Translations under genes and position numbers: made by a program
The notes under the pieces: generated by a model
The model's input: only the letters and a program-made list of their open reading frames with translations
Databases searched by the model: none
What the model was told of the DNA's origin: nothing
Shown here: positions 41,060-50,850 of the stretch, one piece after another
Layout of the letters: each line of letters opens with the position of its first letter
Position numbering within the stretch: position 1 is the first letter of the stretch
NCBI GenBank assembly: GCA_014871385.1
Contig: CM026428.1
Coordinates: forward strand, 15,982,162-16,046,161
Direction of reading: 5' to 3'
Source: Ceratodon purpureus
Taxonomy: Eukaryota > Streptophyta > Bryopsida > Pseudoditrichales > Ditrichaceae
Length of the DNA: 64,000 bases

Positions 41060-42286
41060 TTAATAAGGGATAGAGAGATAAGAAGTGTGTAGAGAGATCA
41101 ATGGTGTAGATAGTGTTTCTGTAACTTCTAATTTTTGATTTATATTTTGGTGTTGTTGAAGTATAACATCTTTTGATAAGTGGTATCGGGAGTTTAAACG
41201 TAGGAAGGGATTTATAGGATGGGGTGTGGTAGATGTGTGTCGAAATTGTTTTAGGAATTTTGATGTTTTATGATTTTTGTGAGAGTGTGGTTTGGCAGGT
41301 GGGGGTGTTTGTGATTTTTTTGGATTTAAGGAAATGGGAGTGGGTGTATTAACTTGTTGTAAGAGGGTGTGGAATTTTGGAAATGGAGTGGTTTGAATTT
41401 GTCTATATTTAGTTATAGTATTTAGTAGTGGTTTGTATGTTATTTGGTACTTTTGTTTTGTATTATGGCGAGGCCGGTAGGCCGAGGCCATTTTATGGTT
41501 GTATTGTTGTATTTGGAGGTGGTGGTTTGTACTAATGTTGTGTCTATGTGGGGTGTAGAGTCTTATTTTTGGGTAGAGAGTAATTTTTGGACGACGTATG
41601 AATTTCGAAAAGACTCTAGCATTTGTAAGAAATCTGAATTTTGAGGGAAAACTGAATTTTGGATGAGATCTAGATTGTGGATGAAATCTGGATTTTGGAT
41701 GAAATCTGGATTTTAGATCAAATCTGAATTTTGGATGAAATCTGGATTTTGGATGGAATCTGGATTTTAGATGAAATCTGAATTTTGGATGAAATCTGAA
41801 TTTTGGATGAAATCTGGATCTTGGATGAAATTTGGATTTTGGATGAAATCTAAGTTTTGGATGAAATCTGAATTTTGGATGAAATCTAAGTTTTGGATGA
41901 AATCTGAATTTTGGATGAAGTCTAAATTTTTTATGAGATCTAGATTTTGGAAGAAAGCTAATTGTTGGATGGGATAGTAACTTTGAATGAAATGTTGAAT
42001 TTGGATGAGAACTAAGTTTTAGATGAAATGTAGATTTTGGATGAACTTGTAAAGTTGGTTGGAAATTGAGTTTTGAATGACTATTTGTTTGGTAATTACA
42101 TTTACACAAGTGTAAAGTAAAGTAATTGTAATTGTATTTCAAATCGTATTCAAAATACGGTAAAAACAAATATTTTCTACTATAGGAAAAAATATTTACC
42201 TCACGGTAAAAACTAAGTAAAATACTAAGCCAATGCACTAATAAGTATTTCAGTAAATACTGTTTACCTCGGCAATTTGTGGTCAA
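41060..42286 (-). other. LINE spacer with open frame through a minisatellite
   Basis: A 408-codon frame with no ATG start (it begins at TTG, overlapping the ORF1 stop) spans the ORF1-ORF2 spacer. Its middle translates as repeats of RFHPKS or RFHPKF, and its ends are Lys/His/Thr/Pro-rich with no recognised domain. The 18-bp repeat period keeps any frame open, so openness is weak evidence for a protein. Confidence 0.4.
41640..41965. repeat. 18-bp minisatellite in the LINE spacer
   Basis: About 17 tandem units of GGATGAAATCTGGATTTT (plus strand) vary mainly at GGATTTT, GAATTTT and AAGTTTT. On the coding strand it reads as a six-residue repeat, FHPKSR. More degenerate GGATGA units continue to about 42060. 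Confidence 0.93.
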
Positions 42287-43940
42287 TCCACATTTGACTT
42301 GTCTTGTAGTAAAAGTCCCCCGGTAAATTGTTGCATTCCGGTAAGTGCCAAGGTAAGAGTAGTTTGGATGTCTAACATCTGCTTCTTCAACTTCTCATTA
42401 ATATCATCCACATAATGGTGGGCCTCCTTGATGATGTCCTTCTTTAACTCAGTCATTTCCTTGTGTAACTCCACCTTCAACTTCTTGTTACCTTCCTCAA
42501 TTGCCTCCTTCATAATGGTAAAAACCTCACCTTTAGTGGCACTTGCTTCTCCTTGGTGTTGGTTTTGAATGGCTTCCACAGTATTAACCAAACACATGTT
42601 AGGGTCAGTAAAGTCAAATTTTTCTAACACTTCCTTGGAGGGTTTTTCACTTCCCTCAAGGCTTCTACGGTGGGGGGTAATTTCCACGTGGTAAACTCCG
42701 ATTTTTACCTCTTTGCCCACCCATTTTTTATAGACAAATGGACTAAGGCATTCCACATTAGCACTACCATTATGCTTAGTGCCATCTTGTTTATGGAACC
42801 AAATGCTTACCACATTTTTGGTTCCAAAAACATTGTAAATTTCAAGTGATGTAGCATCAATACTCATAAGAATTGGAAGATTGTAGAGGGTAAGAGTGAG
42901 GGCTTCTTTCCTTTGCTTTTGCTCCAAGGTAAGTGATGGGCCCTTCTTCATTTGCCCTACTAGCACCTCATGATGAGTGGTCACTTGGTTCTCTTTAATT
43001 CTCTTGGCTTGAAGAGGGGTGGGTGCAACTATGTTGGCATAGTTAAGAGGAGTGCTCTTTTGCACATCCACCACCTCAAAATCGAGGCCCCTTCTAAAAC
43101 TACTCTCCAACACATCAAAGAAGAGGGCATATGGAGACACATTCACCAAATTCTCACTTGTAATTTTAACAGATAAGTTATTATTTCTTGCAATGGCATG
43201 GTAAAACTTACATACCTTTCCCAAAGTGCCCACATTTGATGAAGGGTCAAGTAGCAAGATAAATGGCCTTAAGCCCTTCAAAAGAGCAATAGCATCGATT
43301 TCGGGGTGGAGGAGATGTAGCTTGACTATGCTAGCCCACACCCCCTTCTCTCTACCCCGTTTTACACTCATACACATAACTGAAATGGGTTCAATAAGCT
43401 TAGTACCAAGAGGGATATTCATATATTCTAATCTTTTTCTTACAAGTTCTTTGACATTGTTGTGGAAAAGGGGAGTATTAGGGAGTTCAAAATGGATTGA
43501 AACTTGAAAATCCAAAGAGAGAGAGGTGATGGGGTCAATGGATATGTCACACGGTACCTGCGTAAGGTTGAAGTGCTGTCCTGCAGTACCATCTCCTCTG
43601 GTACTAGGATATAGCAGCTGTGGAACTCGTGGAAAAGAAATGCTTACCTCTTCTATTTCGGCAGCTTCTGCCTGGAGCATGCCTCTCGTTACTCTGTCTG
43701 CCGTCGTTTCATCGGTGAAGAGGGGTTCGCAGCCACGTTCCAAGGCCAGTTTCTCCATATTCTCAAACCCCAGCCAGAGATGGCGCTGGATGGCCTGAGA
43801 CGGCGCACTGACGTGAAGAGGAGGCGTCGGGGAGATGAGTGATGTCGAGGCTGAGGCATGCTTCTCTCTTGGTCGTTTACTAGCATTGTTTACTCCAGCG
43901 CCGCCTGCTCCAGAGCTACTTGTTCGAGCGCTACTCACTC
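42283..43940 (-). CDS. LINE ORF1, 3' part (split by the gypsy element)
   Basis: This 550-codon segment ends at TGA 42283-42285 and has no ATG at its left-over 5' edge. Its true start lies beyond the gypsy insertion (see 56841-56987). It shows a Ser/Gly/Ala-rich N-terminal stretch, a globular middle, an RRM-like stretch (LTLYNLPILMSIDATSLEIY ... NVVSIWFH) at about residues 345-430, and a Lys/Glu-rich coiled-coil near the C-terminus. ORF1 proteins of LINEs bind and package the element RNA in the cytoplasm. The RRM assignment rests on pattern only. This half has no internal stop, unlike ORF2. Confidence 0.7.
43936..43940. repeat. Gypsy target-site duplication, left copy (CACTC)
   Basis: Matches CACTC at 56841-56845. 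Both lie in LINE ORF1 sequence. Confidence 0.95.
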
Positions 43941-44998
43941 TGTAGTACGACGTGGTATACGTATTCCTCCGGAAGGCACTTAATTCACACTAACTACCCT
44001 CCAAAGTAAACCACTCCGTGTTCGTTCCCACGAAGACCTATAGTTTTCTTTCTTTTAGACTTTAACGGAAATCACCACCAGTGTCCGACCGTACTCCGTC
44101 TTACAGACGGTTGGACGAATCCGGTAGTTTTTGCCTCGTTCCTATTTTCCGGCTTTTTAGACTAGTGGCCGGTTCCCACTGATCCGTCTATCCTTTAAAG
44201 TGGCTGGATTTTCCACCGTCCCGTAACTTATAGTGGCTGGACACCCCACTGTTCCTATCTACCACCCGAGAAGTGGAGTAATAATCCTTCCGTACGGCTA
44301 GGGACCGGTCCGGATAACTACTCAGTGCCGGTTACGGATACGGAAATCATACTACAATGACATCACCTTACGGCTGCGCAGTATTCTACTATACTATCTC
44401 CCTTCCGGATTGGTTCGCAGTAGGACATCCGGCTTTTATCCCATCTACAGGAAGCGACCGGTCCGTTTCCGGATCCCGGTGTACACACGGCTCTCCGTGT
44501 CCTTGAGACTACCAGCCCTGCTGCAATACGTCTCTCCTTCCCTACGGGCTCCTTCCGGGACTGGAAACCGTCAACACTCGACGCTTGACACCTCCCCAGT
44601 CTCTCCGGGCGCTCTCCTGACCTTCCTACTGTTCAACACTCCTCCAGAACACTACTGAAGACAATAGAACCACAAACCATACGGCAACGGACCCGTCAGC
44701 AGCCGGTTGACACAACAAATCCAAAAGTATATTCTCAATTGCAACAACAAAACGGCGTACAAAAACAAGGCCCCGGCCTTGGAAAAACGTCTATCTTAAA
44801 TACTAAAACCTATCGGTTCCTAAAGCGACCAAGTGGCCCACCGAGATCCAGAAATTCCGGATCTTGGATCCGGAAATCCCGGACCGGTGGCCGCCTTCTA
44901 TTCCTAGTTACTGCTGCTATCTATCCGGATTGGCAGCCGGGTGCACTGGAGCCCCATCGTTAGTCGCTGCCATTTTATCCGGTCCTTATCCTAAAACC

Positions 44999-46867
44999 CT
45001 ACTCCTTGTGCTTATCGAGCCGGGGACTGTGCCGGGTTCCGTCCAACCGTTCCTTCTTCTGTACCCGCTTCAGTTTCTTCAACGGGGGGTCTTCTTCCGG
45101 AGCCGCAGATGCTGACGGCTCACTGGACTTCCGGGATCGTTCTGCTTGAGCTGCCGGAGATGGAGATCGTGCCGCCACCGGAACTGCGCTGAGATCCACC
45201 TGGAGCGTTTCCGGAGATCCCTGTACCGGTATAAAATCTAACGGTGGTGGTCTCTGGTCCGGTTCCAAGGGAATGTTTCCGGGGTTAACAGCCTCGACTC
45301 CATCCAAGTTGGGTAAAGTGTGCAGACTGCTCAAGGTGTCCGGAATAGGATCCTCCAGCGGGTGTCCTATCTCCTGTTGGGCGGGCCGGATGGCCGACCG
45401 TATCGGAGAGGCTGGAGGTGGCACCGGTGCCGGTTCCCTGGTTGGGGACGGTGGTCTGGGATCCTCTTGATTTGCCGGTGGCCCTGATGAAGGACCGGCC
45501 TCTGCGTAACCGAGGATTTCCACCAGGTTCTTCATCATCGTCCATGTGTCCCTCATCACCTGTGTCCGGTCGTGCATGAACTTTATAATATTCTTCGTAG
45601 TCGGATCCGGTTGACGGGTCAGGAAAGCCTGGTAAACGGCGCACTGATTGGCCACATCTACCGGAAGAGCTAAAGTGGCCTTGATCTCAGCGACCGACCG
45701 GATGGCCTCGACTGCCCGGTCACGGGCGTCATTGAAATCCTTCCGGGCATCACGCACCTCCTCCTCGAGCTTCCGATTCGTCTCCCGGTACTTCGCCAGC
45801 CGGTCCATGTGCTTCTCCTGGAGACCGGCCAAGTCCCGGTGCTTGCGAAGAATGCTCAGGCAATCCTCCAACTGGTCCGAACCCGTAAGGATCATTACCT
45901 CCCTAGCCAACCGGCCCTCCGCCTTCCTAGTCGACTGTAAGAACCGGGCATATGTCGTTGCCTGCTCCGATAGGTTAACTAAGTCCTGGTACGGATCTCC
46001 GGTGTGCTCCGGTGGTCCGGTGGGCTGTTGGATCTCCGTGTTCAGGGTTCGCTTGGCCGGTGCGGGAGTCCGAGGTGATCCGGATGGCTGTCCCTTTTCC
46101 GGGCTAGGACGGGGTCTCTTAGCCGGCGTGGGGGAGACCTCAATAACATCATCCTCGTCGTCCTGGTCGGACACTTCTTCCGGCTCAGCGAACTGCTGAT
46201 AGCTTAAGAGCATATCGTACTCCCGGACCTCTTCAGCACTCAACAGTCCCTTAGTACGGTAGAGGTGAATGAGGAAAGACGGAAGGCAGGTGGCCTGCTT
46301 CTTGGTCTTCCGGAGATTGGCCACCTGTCGGTCGACTATCGTCTTCATCATGACCCCCCAGTCCACCGTGAATTCACCGATCATGGCTCCAATGAAAACG
46401 GACGCCCACTTGTTGGTGATCCGTTTGGGCTTTTCCGGATGGAAAATAGGGTTCATAAACCCTACTACTCTCCGGGCCTCCGGATCCGCAATGTCATCCA
46501 GCCCCCATCCTTCTCTCGGGTCTCCGGTCCCCTTGAGATACTGATGTATGAAGTCCCGGGGCTCCGGCGTCGAGACCTCGCCGCCGGAGTTCTTGAAACC
46601 ATACGTCTCCCTCCAGAGTTGTGCCGACCACTTATCCGGCTCTCCTCGGATGGTTCCTCGATTCTCAGGATTCTTGACGAGGATCTCCTGGGCCGGAAGG
46701 GCAAGCTTCCAACCCCATGCCTTGTCCAGTAGGACCTCACAACCCATAGACTCTAAGGCGGTCCGGAGGAGCTCCTTCTCCTTCTCTCCGGCCGGTATCA
46801 ACGGCATTACCCGTTGTACCCTGAACGACTGTCCTTCCGCCGCCGGTTCCTTCCCTTTCCTACCCAT
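44999..46867 (-). CDS. LTR-encoded 622-aa protein (3' LTR copy)
   Basis: This copy has the same amino-acid sequence as the 5' LTR copy at 54381-56249. In the 3' LTR it also has its own TATA box upstream (47072-47078). It could therefore be transcribed on its own, reading outward toward the LINE ORF1 remnant. Confidence 0.75.
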   Translation of the reverse strand: MGRKGKEPAAEGQSFRVQRVMPLIPAGEKEKELLRTALESMGCEVLLDKAWGWKLALPAQEILVKNPENRGTIRGEPDKWSAQLWRETYGFKNSGGEVSTPEPRDFIHQYLKGTGDPREGWGLDDIADPEARRVVGFMNPIFHPEKPKRITNKWASVFIGAMIGEFTVDWGVMMKTIVDRQVANLRKTKKQATCLPSFLIHLYRTKGLLSAEEVREYDMLLSYQQFAEPEEVSDQDDEDDVIEVSPTPAKRPRPSPEKGQPSGSPRTPAPAKRTLNTEIQQPTGPPEHTGDPYQDLVNLSEQATTYARFLQSTRKAEGRLAREVMILTGSDQLEDCLSILRKHRDLAGLQEKHMDRLAKYRETNRKLEEEVRDARKDFNDARDRAVEAIRSVAEIKATLALPVDVANQCAVYQAFLTRQPDPTTKNIIKFMHDRTQVMRDTWTMMKNLVEILGYAEAGPSSGPPANQEDPRPPSPTREPAPVPPPASPIRSAIRPAQQEIGHPLEDPIPDTLSSLHTLPNLDGVEAVNPGNIPLEPDQRPPPLDFIPVQGSPETLQVDLSAVPVAARSPSPAAQAERSRKSSEPSASAAPEEDPPLKKLKRVQKKERLDGTRHSPRLDKHKE

Positions 46868-47071
46868 TCTGCTAAGTCCTCCTCTCCGTCACTCCGGTAA
46901 CACCTGCACGCACGATCCTCACCACAATCTCTCGCCTAACGGAAACACTTCCGTCTCACCGTCTCTCTCTCCTACCGTCTAACCCTAACTGCGCCCACCG
47001 CCTTAGAGCGCAAGGACCCGTCGTGCCACAAAATGACAAAGAGAAAGGAAGAGCATGGCGGTCCTTCCTCC

Positions 47072-47078
47072 TTTTATA
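47072..47078 (-). promoter_or_regulatory. TATA box of the 3' LTR
   Basis: Identical TATAAAA in the 3' LTR. It could drive outward transcription across 46.9-43.9 kb. Confidence 0.75.
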
Positions 47079-47458
47079 CCTGCCCTCGCGCCCACCCGTT
47101 CGTAGCTCATCATGACGGACGGTCGTAGCCCCTCATCATTGGACGGTCGCGACCGGCGGCGTTTTAATGGTTGCAGCCATTATCCCCGTGTGCGTTGTAC
47201 CTTTTGGTGGTTATCCTTAAGTCTGCCGGGTCAGGGCTCTGTCATATGGACTGTACCCGTCTCTCCTCCACCGCAGACGACCGGATCTCACCCGGCTGGC
47301 CTTCCGGTCACTTATTTATTCAGCCGACCGGCTTAACTGGTTGTTTTACTTATAGGCTTAGTACTTCCGTATTTCTAACATAAAATTTTTAATTTTTTTA
47401 TCATTTTCCTACCGGAATTAGTATTCCGGTGTGTCAACCGTGGAAATCACTTTCCACA

Positions 47459-47475
47459 TTACCCCTTTTTCACCC
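47459..47475 (-). other. Polypurine tract overlapping the pol stop
   Basis: GGGTGAAAAAGGGGTAA directly precedes the 3' LTR on the minus strand. The pol TGA stop (47470-47472) lies within it. Confidence 0.85.
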
Positions 47476-50400
47476 GTGAGCGTCCTCGCGAACGTCATCC
47501 GGTCTGTACAGTTTGACCCGGGATCCATTCACCCTAGTATCCATTGGATATCCTTCTAGGTCTGAAAGTTGTAATGACCCATTGGAATAAATCTTATCAA
47601 CCCGGAACGGTCCCATCCAGCGAGTATGTAACTTACCCGGGAAATTCTTGTACCGGCTGTCATAGACTAGAACCAATCCTCCTTCTTCGATTCCTTTATC
47701 CGTTGTGATTCGCTTGTCATACACTTCCTTCCTTTTGGCTTGGACCTCCTTTGTCCGTTCCAATGCCTCCATCCGGTCTTCCTCCATCCGGTCGATGACC
47801 TGTAGACGGTCGTCGAGTGCATCCGTTTTATCTCCGTGGTTGGCTGCGAGTACCCTTAACGTCTCTACTTCCGTCTCGATGGACTGAAGTACCTCCTGTC
47901 CGTATACCAGGTAATACGGAGTCCGTCCGGTTGTACTCTTGTGTGCCGTGTTGTACGCGTAGACCGCCGATGTCAGTTTCCGGTCCCAGTCCGTCTTATG
48001 TGAGGTCACCACCTTGGTCAGAATCTTACAGATTATTCCGTTGGCACGTTCCGTCAATCCGTTCGCCTTAGGATTGTACGGTGTGGTCTTCCGGTGTTTG
48101 ACCTCGTACTGGTTGGTCAGACCGGCCACCACTTCGTTCAGGAAATGTGTTCCCCGGTCGCTCACTATCTCCAACGGATGGCCAAATCGCATCATTATCC
48201 TTTCGAATATGAACCGGGCGGATGTCTCGGCATCATTCTTCCGGGTGGCTCTGGCTTCTACCCACTTCGTGGCGTAGTCCGTCGCCAAAATGATGTACCG
48301 GTGCCTCTGAGTGCCTACCGGTTGAATTGGTCCAATAAAATCCACTCCCCATTTTTCAAACGGTGCTAGTGGAACAATGGGAGTTAACGGCCAGTGATGC
48401 CGTACGGCCGGAGCTCCTATCCGTTGGCAGGGATCGCATTCTTTTATAAATTGATGAACATCCCGGTGAAGGTGTGGCCACCAGTATCCGGCCTCGCGGA
48501 TCTTCTGTACGGTGATGACGGATGCATAGTGTCCTCCGGCCGGTCCATCATGCAAAGCCCGGATGACCTTCCGGCGATAGATGGGTTCTAGGCAGCGTCG
48601 GAGTTTTTCATCCGCCCCTAGTTTGAAAAGCAATTCTCCGACGAGGAAGTACGGTGCCACCCGGTGCTGAAACACACTCTTCTCCTCCCTACTCAGTCCT
48701 TCCGGATACCTCTGAGTCTGGAGATAGTTCTTAATCCGCTGAAGATCCTGGTCCTCCCCTTCGTCCTCCTGAATTCGGTAGACGGAAGACGTACCTCCTA
48801 CGACCGGAAGGTCGCGGGGGTCCGGTATATCCTGTATACTGGTACCAACCGGGTATTCTTCAGGGAATTCATCCGGAAACTCTGAAGATATCTCCTCCTT
48901 GCTCTCCTTCCCCCGTTGTCGCGACAAATAATCTGCATTGAGGTTAGACTTCCCGGATTTGACAATAACTTCGTAGTTGAACTCCTGAAGAAGTAATATC
49001 CACCGGGCCAACCTTCCGGACAGATCCGGTTTGTTGACTAGATACTTCAGCGAGTCATGATCCGTATGGAAGATGACTTTGTACCCCAATAGGTAATGGC
49101 GAAATTTCTTGCACGCATAAATGACGGCTAGAGCCTCCCGTTCGGTTGTCGTGTAATTCTTCTCGGCCGGATTCATCTGCCGGCTGGCATAATAGATGGG
49201 TCGTTCCCGGCCCTCGTCATCCAATTGCCATAGGATAGCTCCCACACACCAACCGGATGCATCCAAAGTGACATGAAAAGATTTCGACCAATCCGGTGGG
49301 GCTAGTATAGGGGCTGTGACCAACCGTCTCTTCAGTTCTTCAAAAGCCTGTTGACGGATTTCCGTCCAGAGGTACTCTTCTTCCTTCTTGAGCAGCTCCG
49401 TTAGTGGCATTGCCAACCGGGCATAATTCTCAATGAACCTCCGGTAGTATCCCAAACACCCCAGAAATCCTCTGAGTTCCCGGAGGTTGGTGGGGGCAAG
49501 AAGGGCCAACATGACTATTACTTTTGCTACATCCACTGCTATTCCCTTCCGGCTGACTATGTGTCCGAGCAATAGTCCGGCTAACATACCGAAAAAACAC
49601 TTGCCCGGATGGAGCTTGAGTTTAGTCTCCCGGCATCGCTGGAACGTTTTCCGGAGATAGTCCAGATGTTCCACCCACCGGCTGAACACCGCAAAGTCGT
49701 CAATGAAAACTTCCAGGAAATGTTTTAAGAAATCCTGAAATATGTCCATCATCAACCGTTGAAACGTTCCGGGAGCATTGCACAATCCGAAAGGCATCCG
49801 GTTGAAAGCGTAGGTACCCCAATCGGTGGTAAAAGTAGTTTTCAGTTGGTCCTCCTTCCGGATGGACACCTGATTGTATCCGGAAAACCCATCTAGAAAA
49901 CTGAAGCATTCCTGACCGGCCACGTGATCGAGCACCATGTCGATGAAGGGTAAAGGGAAATGATCCTTCTTCGTGGCTGCATTCAGCTTCCGGAAATCCT
50001 GACGTACCCGGATTTTGACTTTACCATCCGGACCCGTTTTCTTTGGTACTACTACAATCGGTGACACCCACTCGGAGTTATTCACTGGATAAATAAAACC
50101 GGCTTCCAGCAGTTTATCTAGTTCCTCCTTCACCATCATGGAGTACTTTGGGTTGAGCCGGTACTGCCTTTGGCGAACCGGAACCGCTCCTTCCATTAGG
50201 TCGATGTGGTGTTCGCCCAGTTCCGGCGGTATACCCACCAGATCCGATGGAAGCCAGGCGAAGACGTCATCATATTCCGTAAGCAGTTCCAAATACTGTG
50301 CCCGCTCCCGGTCCGTCAGTCCTTTTCCCAAATAGAAAGTCCTACCGGTTTCCGTCTTCACTGCTTCGTAATCTTCCGGTGCTACCACATTCTTGACCGG

Positions 50401-50850
50401 TTCGCTAGCATCCGTTTCTACGGACCCCGGAAGGGCTGACCAGGGTAAGTCACTGGTCCTTGACCCGGATATCCCTGTTTTGATTATCCCATCTGCGAAC
50501 TGTCCTTTAATCCATTCGGAGGTCAACGGAACGCTTGCTTCTCCTAGGGCCCGGTCATCGTCCTTCCTGCCTTCCGGTGGTCGGTTCGGTACTTCGGTTC
50601 CATCCGGCTTCTGTTCAGGTACCGGGTTACGGAATCCCAGATCTTCTTCTGATACCTCCCGGAATTCTTGTACATGATATGACTGCAGGGAATCCGAGTT
50701 TTCTGAACTTGTCCAATCGGAAGTGTAACCATCCGTCTCACTTGTTTCCCCCAGATGGAGCTCCGGTTTCCACGATAGCAAAACAGCCGGATCCCCGAAG
50801 TAAAAGCCTTCTTCGCCCAATTTACCTTGACTCCGGCTAGATATAGCCAC
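47470..50850 (-). CDS. pol: Gypsy Pol: reverse transcriptase, RNase H, integrase
   Basis: This 1126-codon frame lies in the -1 frame relative to protease and overlaps it by 307 nt; no ATG start is evident (it opens upstream of 50850). RT has FLDGFSGYNQ, MPFGLCNAPGTFQRLM and FIDD at the catalytic site. RNase H has TLDASGWCVGAIL, TEREALAVIYACKKFRHYL and FHTDHDSLKYL. Integrase has an HHCC finger (GHYASVITVQKIR ... CDPCQR), the DDE core (WGVDFIGP, IVSDRGTHF, ANGLTERANG) and a C-terminal GPF-type module (RWMGPFRV). No chromodomain follows. No stop or missing catalytic residue is seen. It copies element RNA to DNA and integrates it. Confidence 0.95.
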   Translation of the reverse strand: MAISSRSQGKLGEEGFYFGDPAVLLSWKPELHLGETSETDGYTSDWTSSENSDSLQSYHVQEFREVSEEDLGFRNPVPEQKPDGTEVPNRPPEGRKDDDRALGEASVPLTSEWIKGQFADGIIKTGISGSRTSDLPWSALPGSVETDASEPVKNVVAPEDYEAVKTETGRTFYLGKGLTDRERAQYLELLTEYDDVFAWLPSDLVGIPPELGEHHIDLMEGAVPVRQRQYRLNPKYSMMVKEELDKLLEAGFIYPVNNSEWVSPIVVVPKKTGPDGKVKIRVRQDFRKLNAATKKDHFPLPFIDMVLDHVAGQECFSFLDGFSGYNQVSIRKEDQLKTTFTTDWGTYAFNRMPFGLCNAPGTFQRLMMDIFQDFLKHFLEVFIDDFAVFSRWVEHLDYLRKTFQRCRETKLKLHPGKCFFGMLAGLLLGHIVSRKGIAVDVAKVIVMLALLAPTNLRELRGFLGCLGYYRRFIENYARLAMPLTELLKKEEEYLWTEIRQQAFEELKRRLVTAPILAPPDWSKSFHVTLDASGWCVGAILWQLDDEGRERPIYYASRQMNPAEKNYTTTEREALAVIYACKKFRHYLLGYKVIFHTDHDSLKYLVNKPDLSGRLARWILLLQEFNYEVIVKSGKSNLNADYLSRQRGKESKEEISSEFPDEFPEEYPVGTSIQDIPDPRDLPVVGGTSSVYRIQEDEGEDQDLQRIKNYLQTQRYPEGLSREEKSVFQHRVAPYFLVGELLFKLGADEKLRRCLEPIYRRKVIRALHDGPAGGHYASVITVQKIREAGYWWPHLHRDVHQFIKECDPCQRIGAPAVRHHWPLTPIVPLAPFEKWGVDFIGPIQPVGTQRHRYIILATDYATKWVEARATRKNDAETSARFIFERIMMRFGHPLEIVSDRGTHFLNEVVAGLTNQYEVKHRKTTPYNPKANGLTERANGIICKILTKVVTSHKTDWDRKLTSAVYAYNTAHKSTTGRTPYYLVYGQEVLQSIETEVETLRVLAANHGDKTDALDDRLQVIDRMEEDRMEALERTKEVQAKRKEVYDKRITTDKGIEEGGLVLVYDSRYKNFPGKLHTRWMGPFRVDKIYSNGSLQLSDLEGYPMDTRVNGSRVKLYRPDDVREDAHG

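Larger units (their letters stand above)
43941..47458 (-). repeat. Gypsy 3' LTR
   Basis: 3518 bp, bounded by TG and CA, and the same length as the 5' LTR. I found only two differences: T versus C at 43946/53328, and G versus A near 47120/56502. The outer U3 edge, TGTGGAAAGTGATTTCCAC on the minus strand, is a small palindrome. Confidence 0.96.

Noticed and set aside
42100-42300. CRISPR-like or regulatory array from the neighbouring short repeats
   Set aside because: The 18-bp units are head-to-tail with no spacers and lie in a plant LINE; a minisatellite explains them.
45648-46199. Plus-strand open frames of 150-180 codons inside the LTRs
   Set aside because: They are antisense shadows of the 622-codon LTR ORF with no family resemblance.
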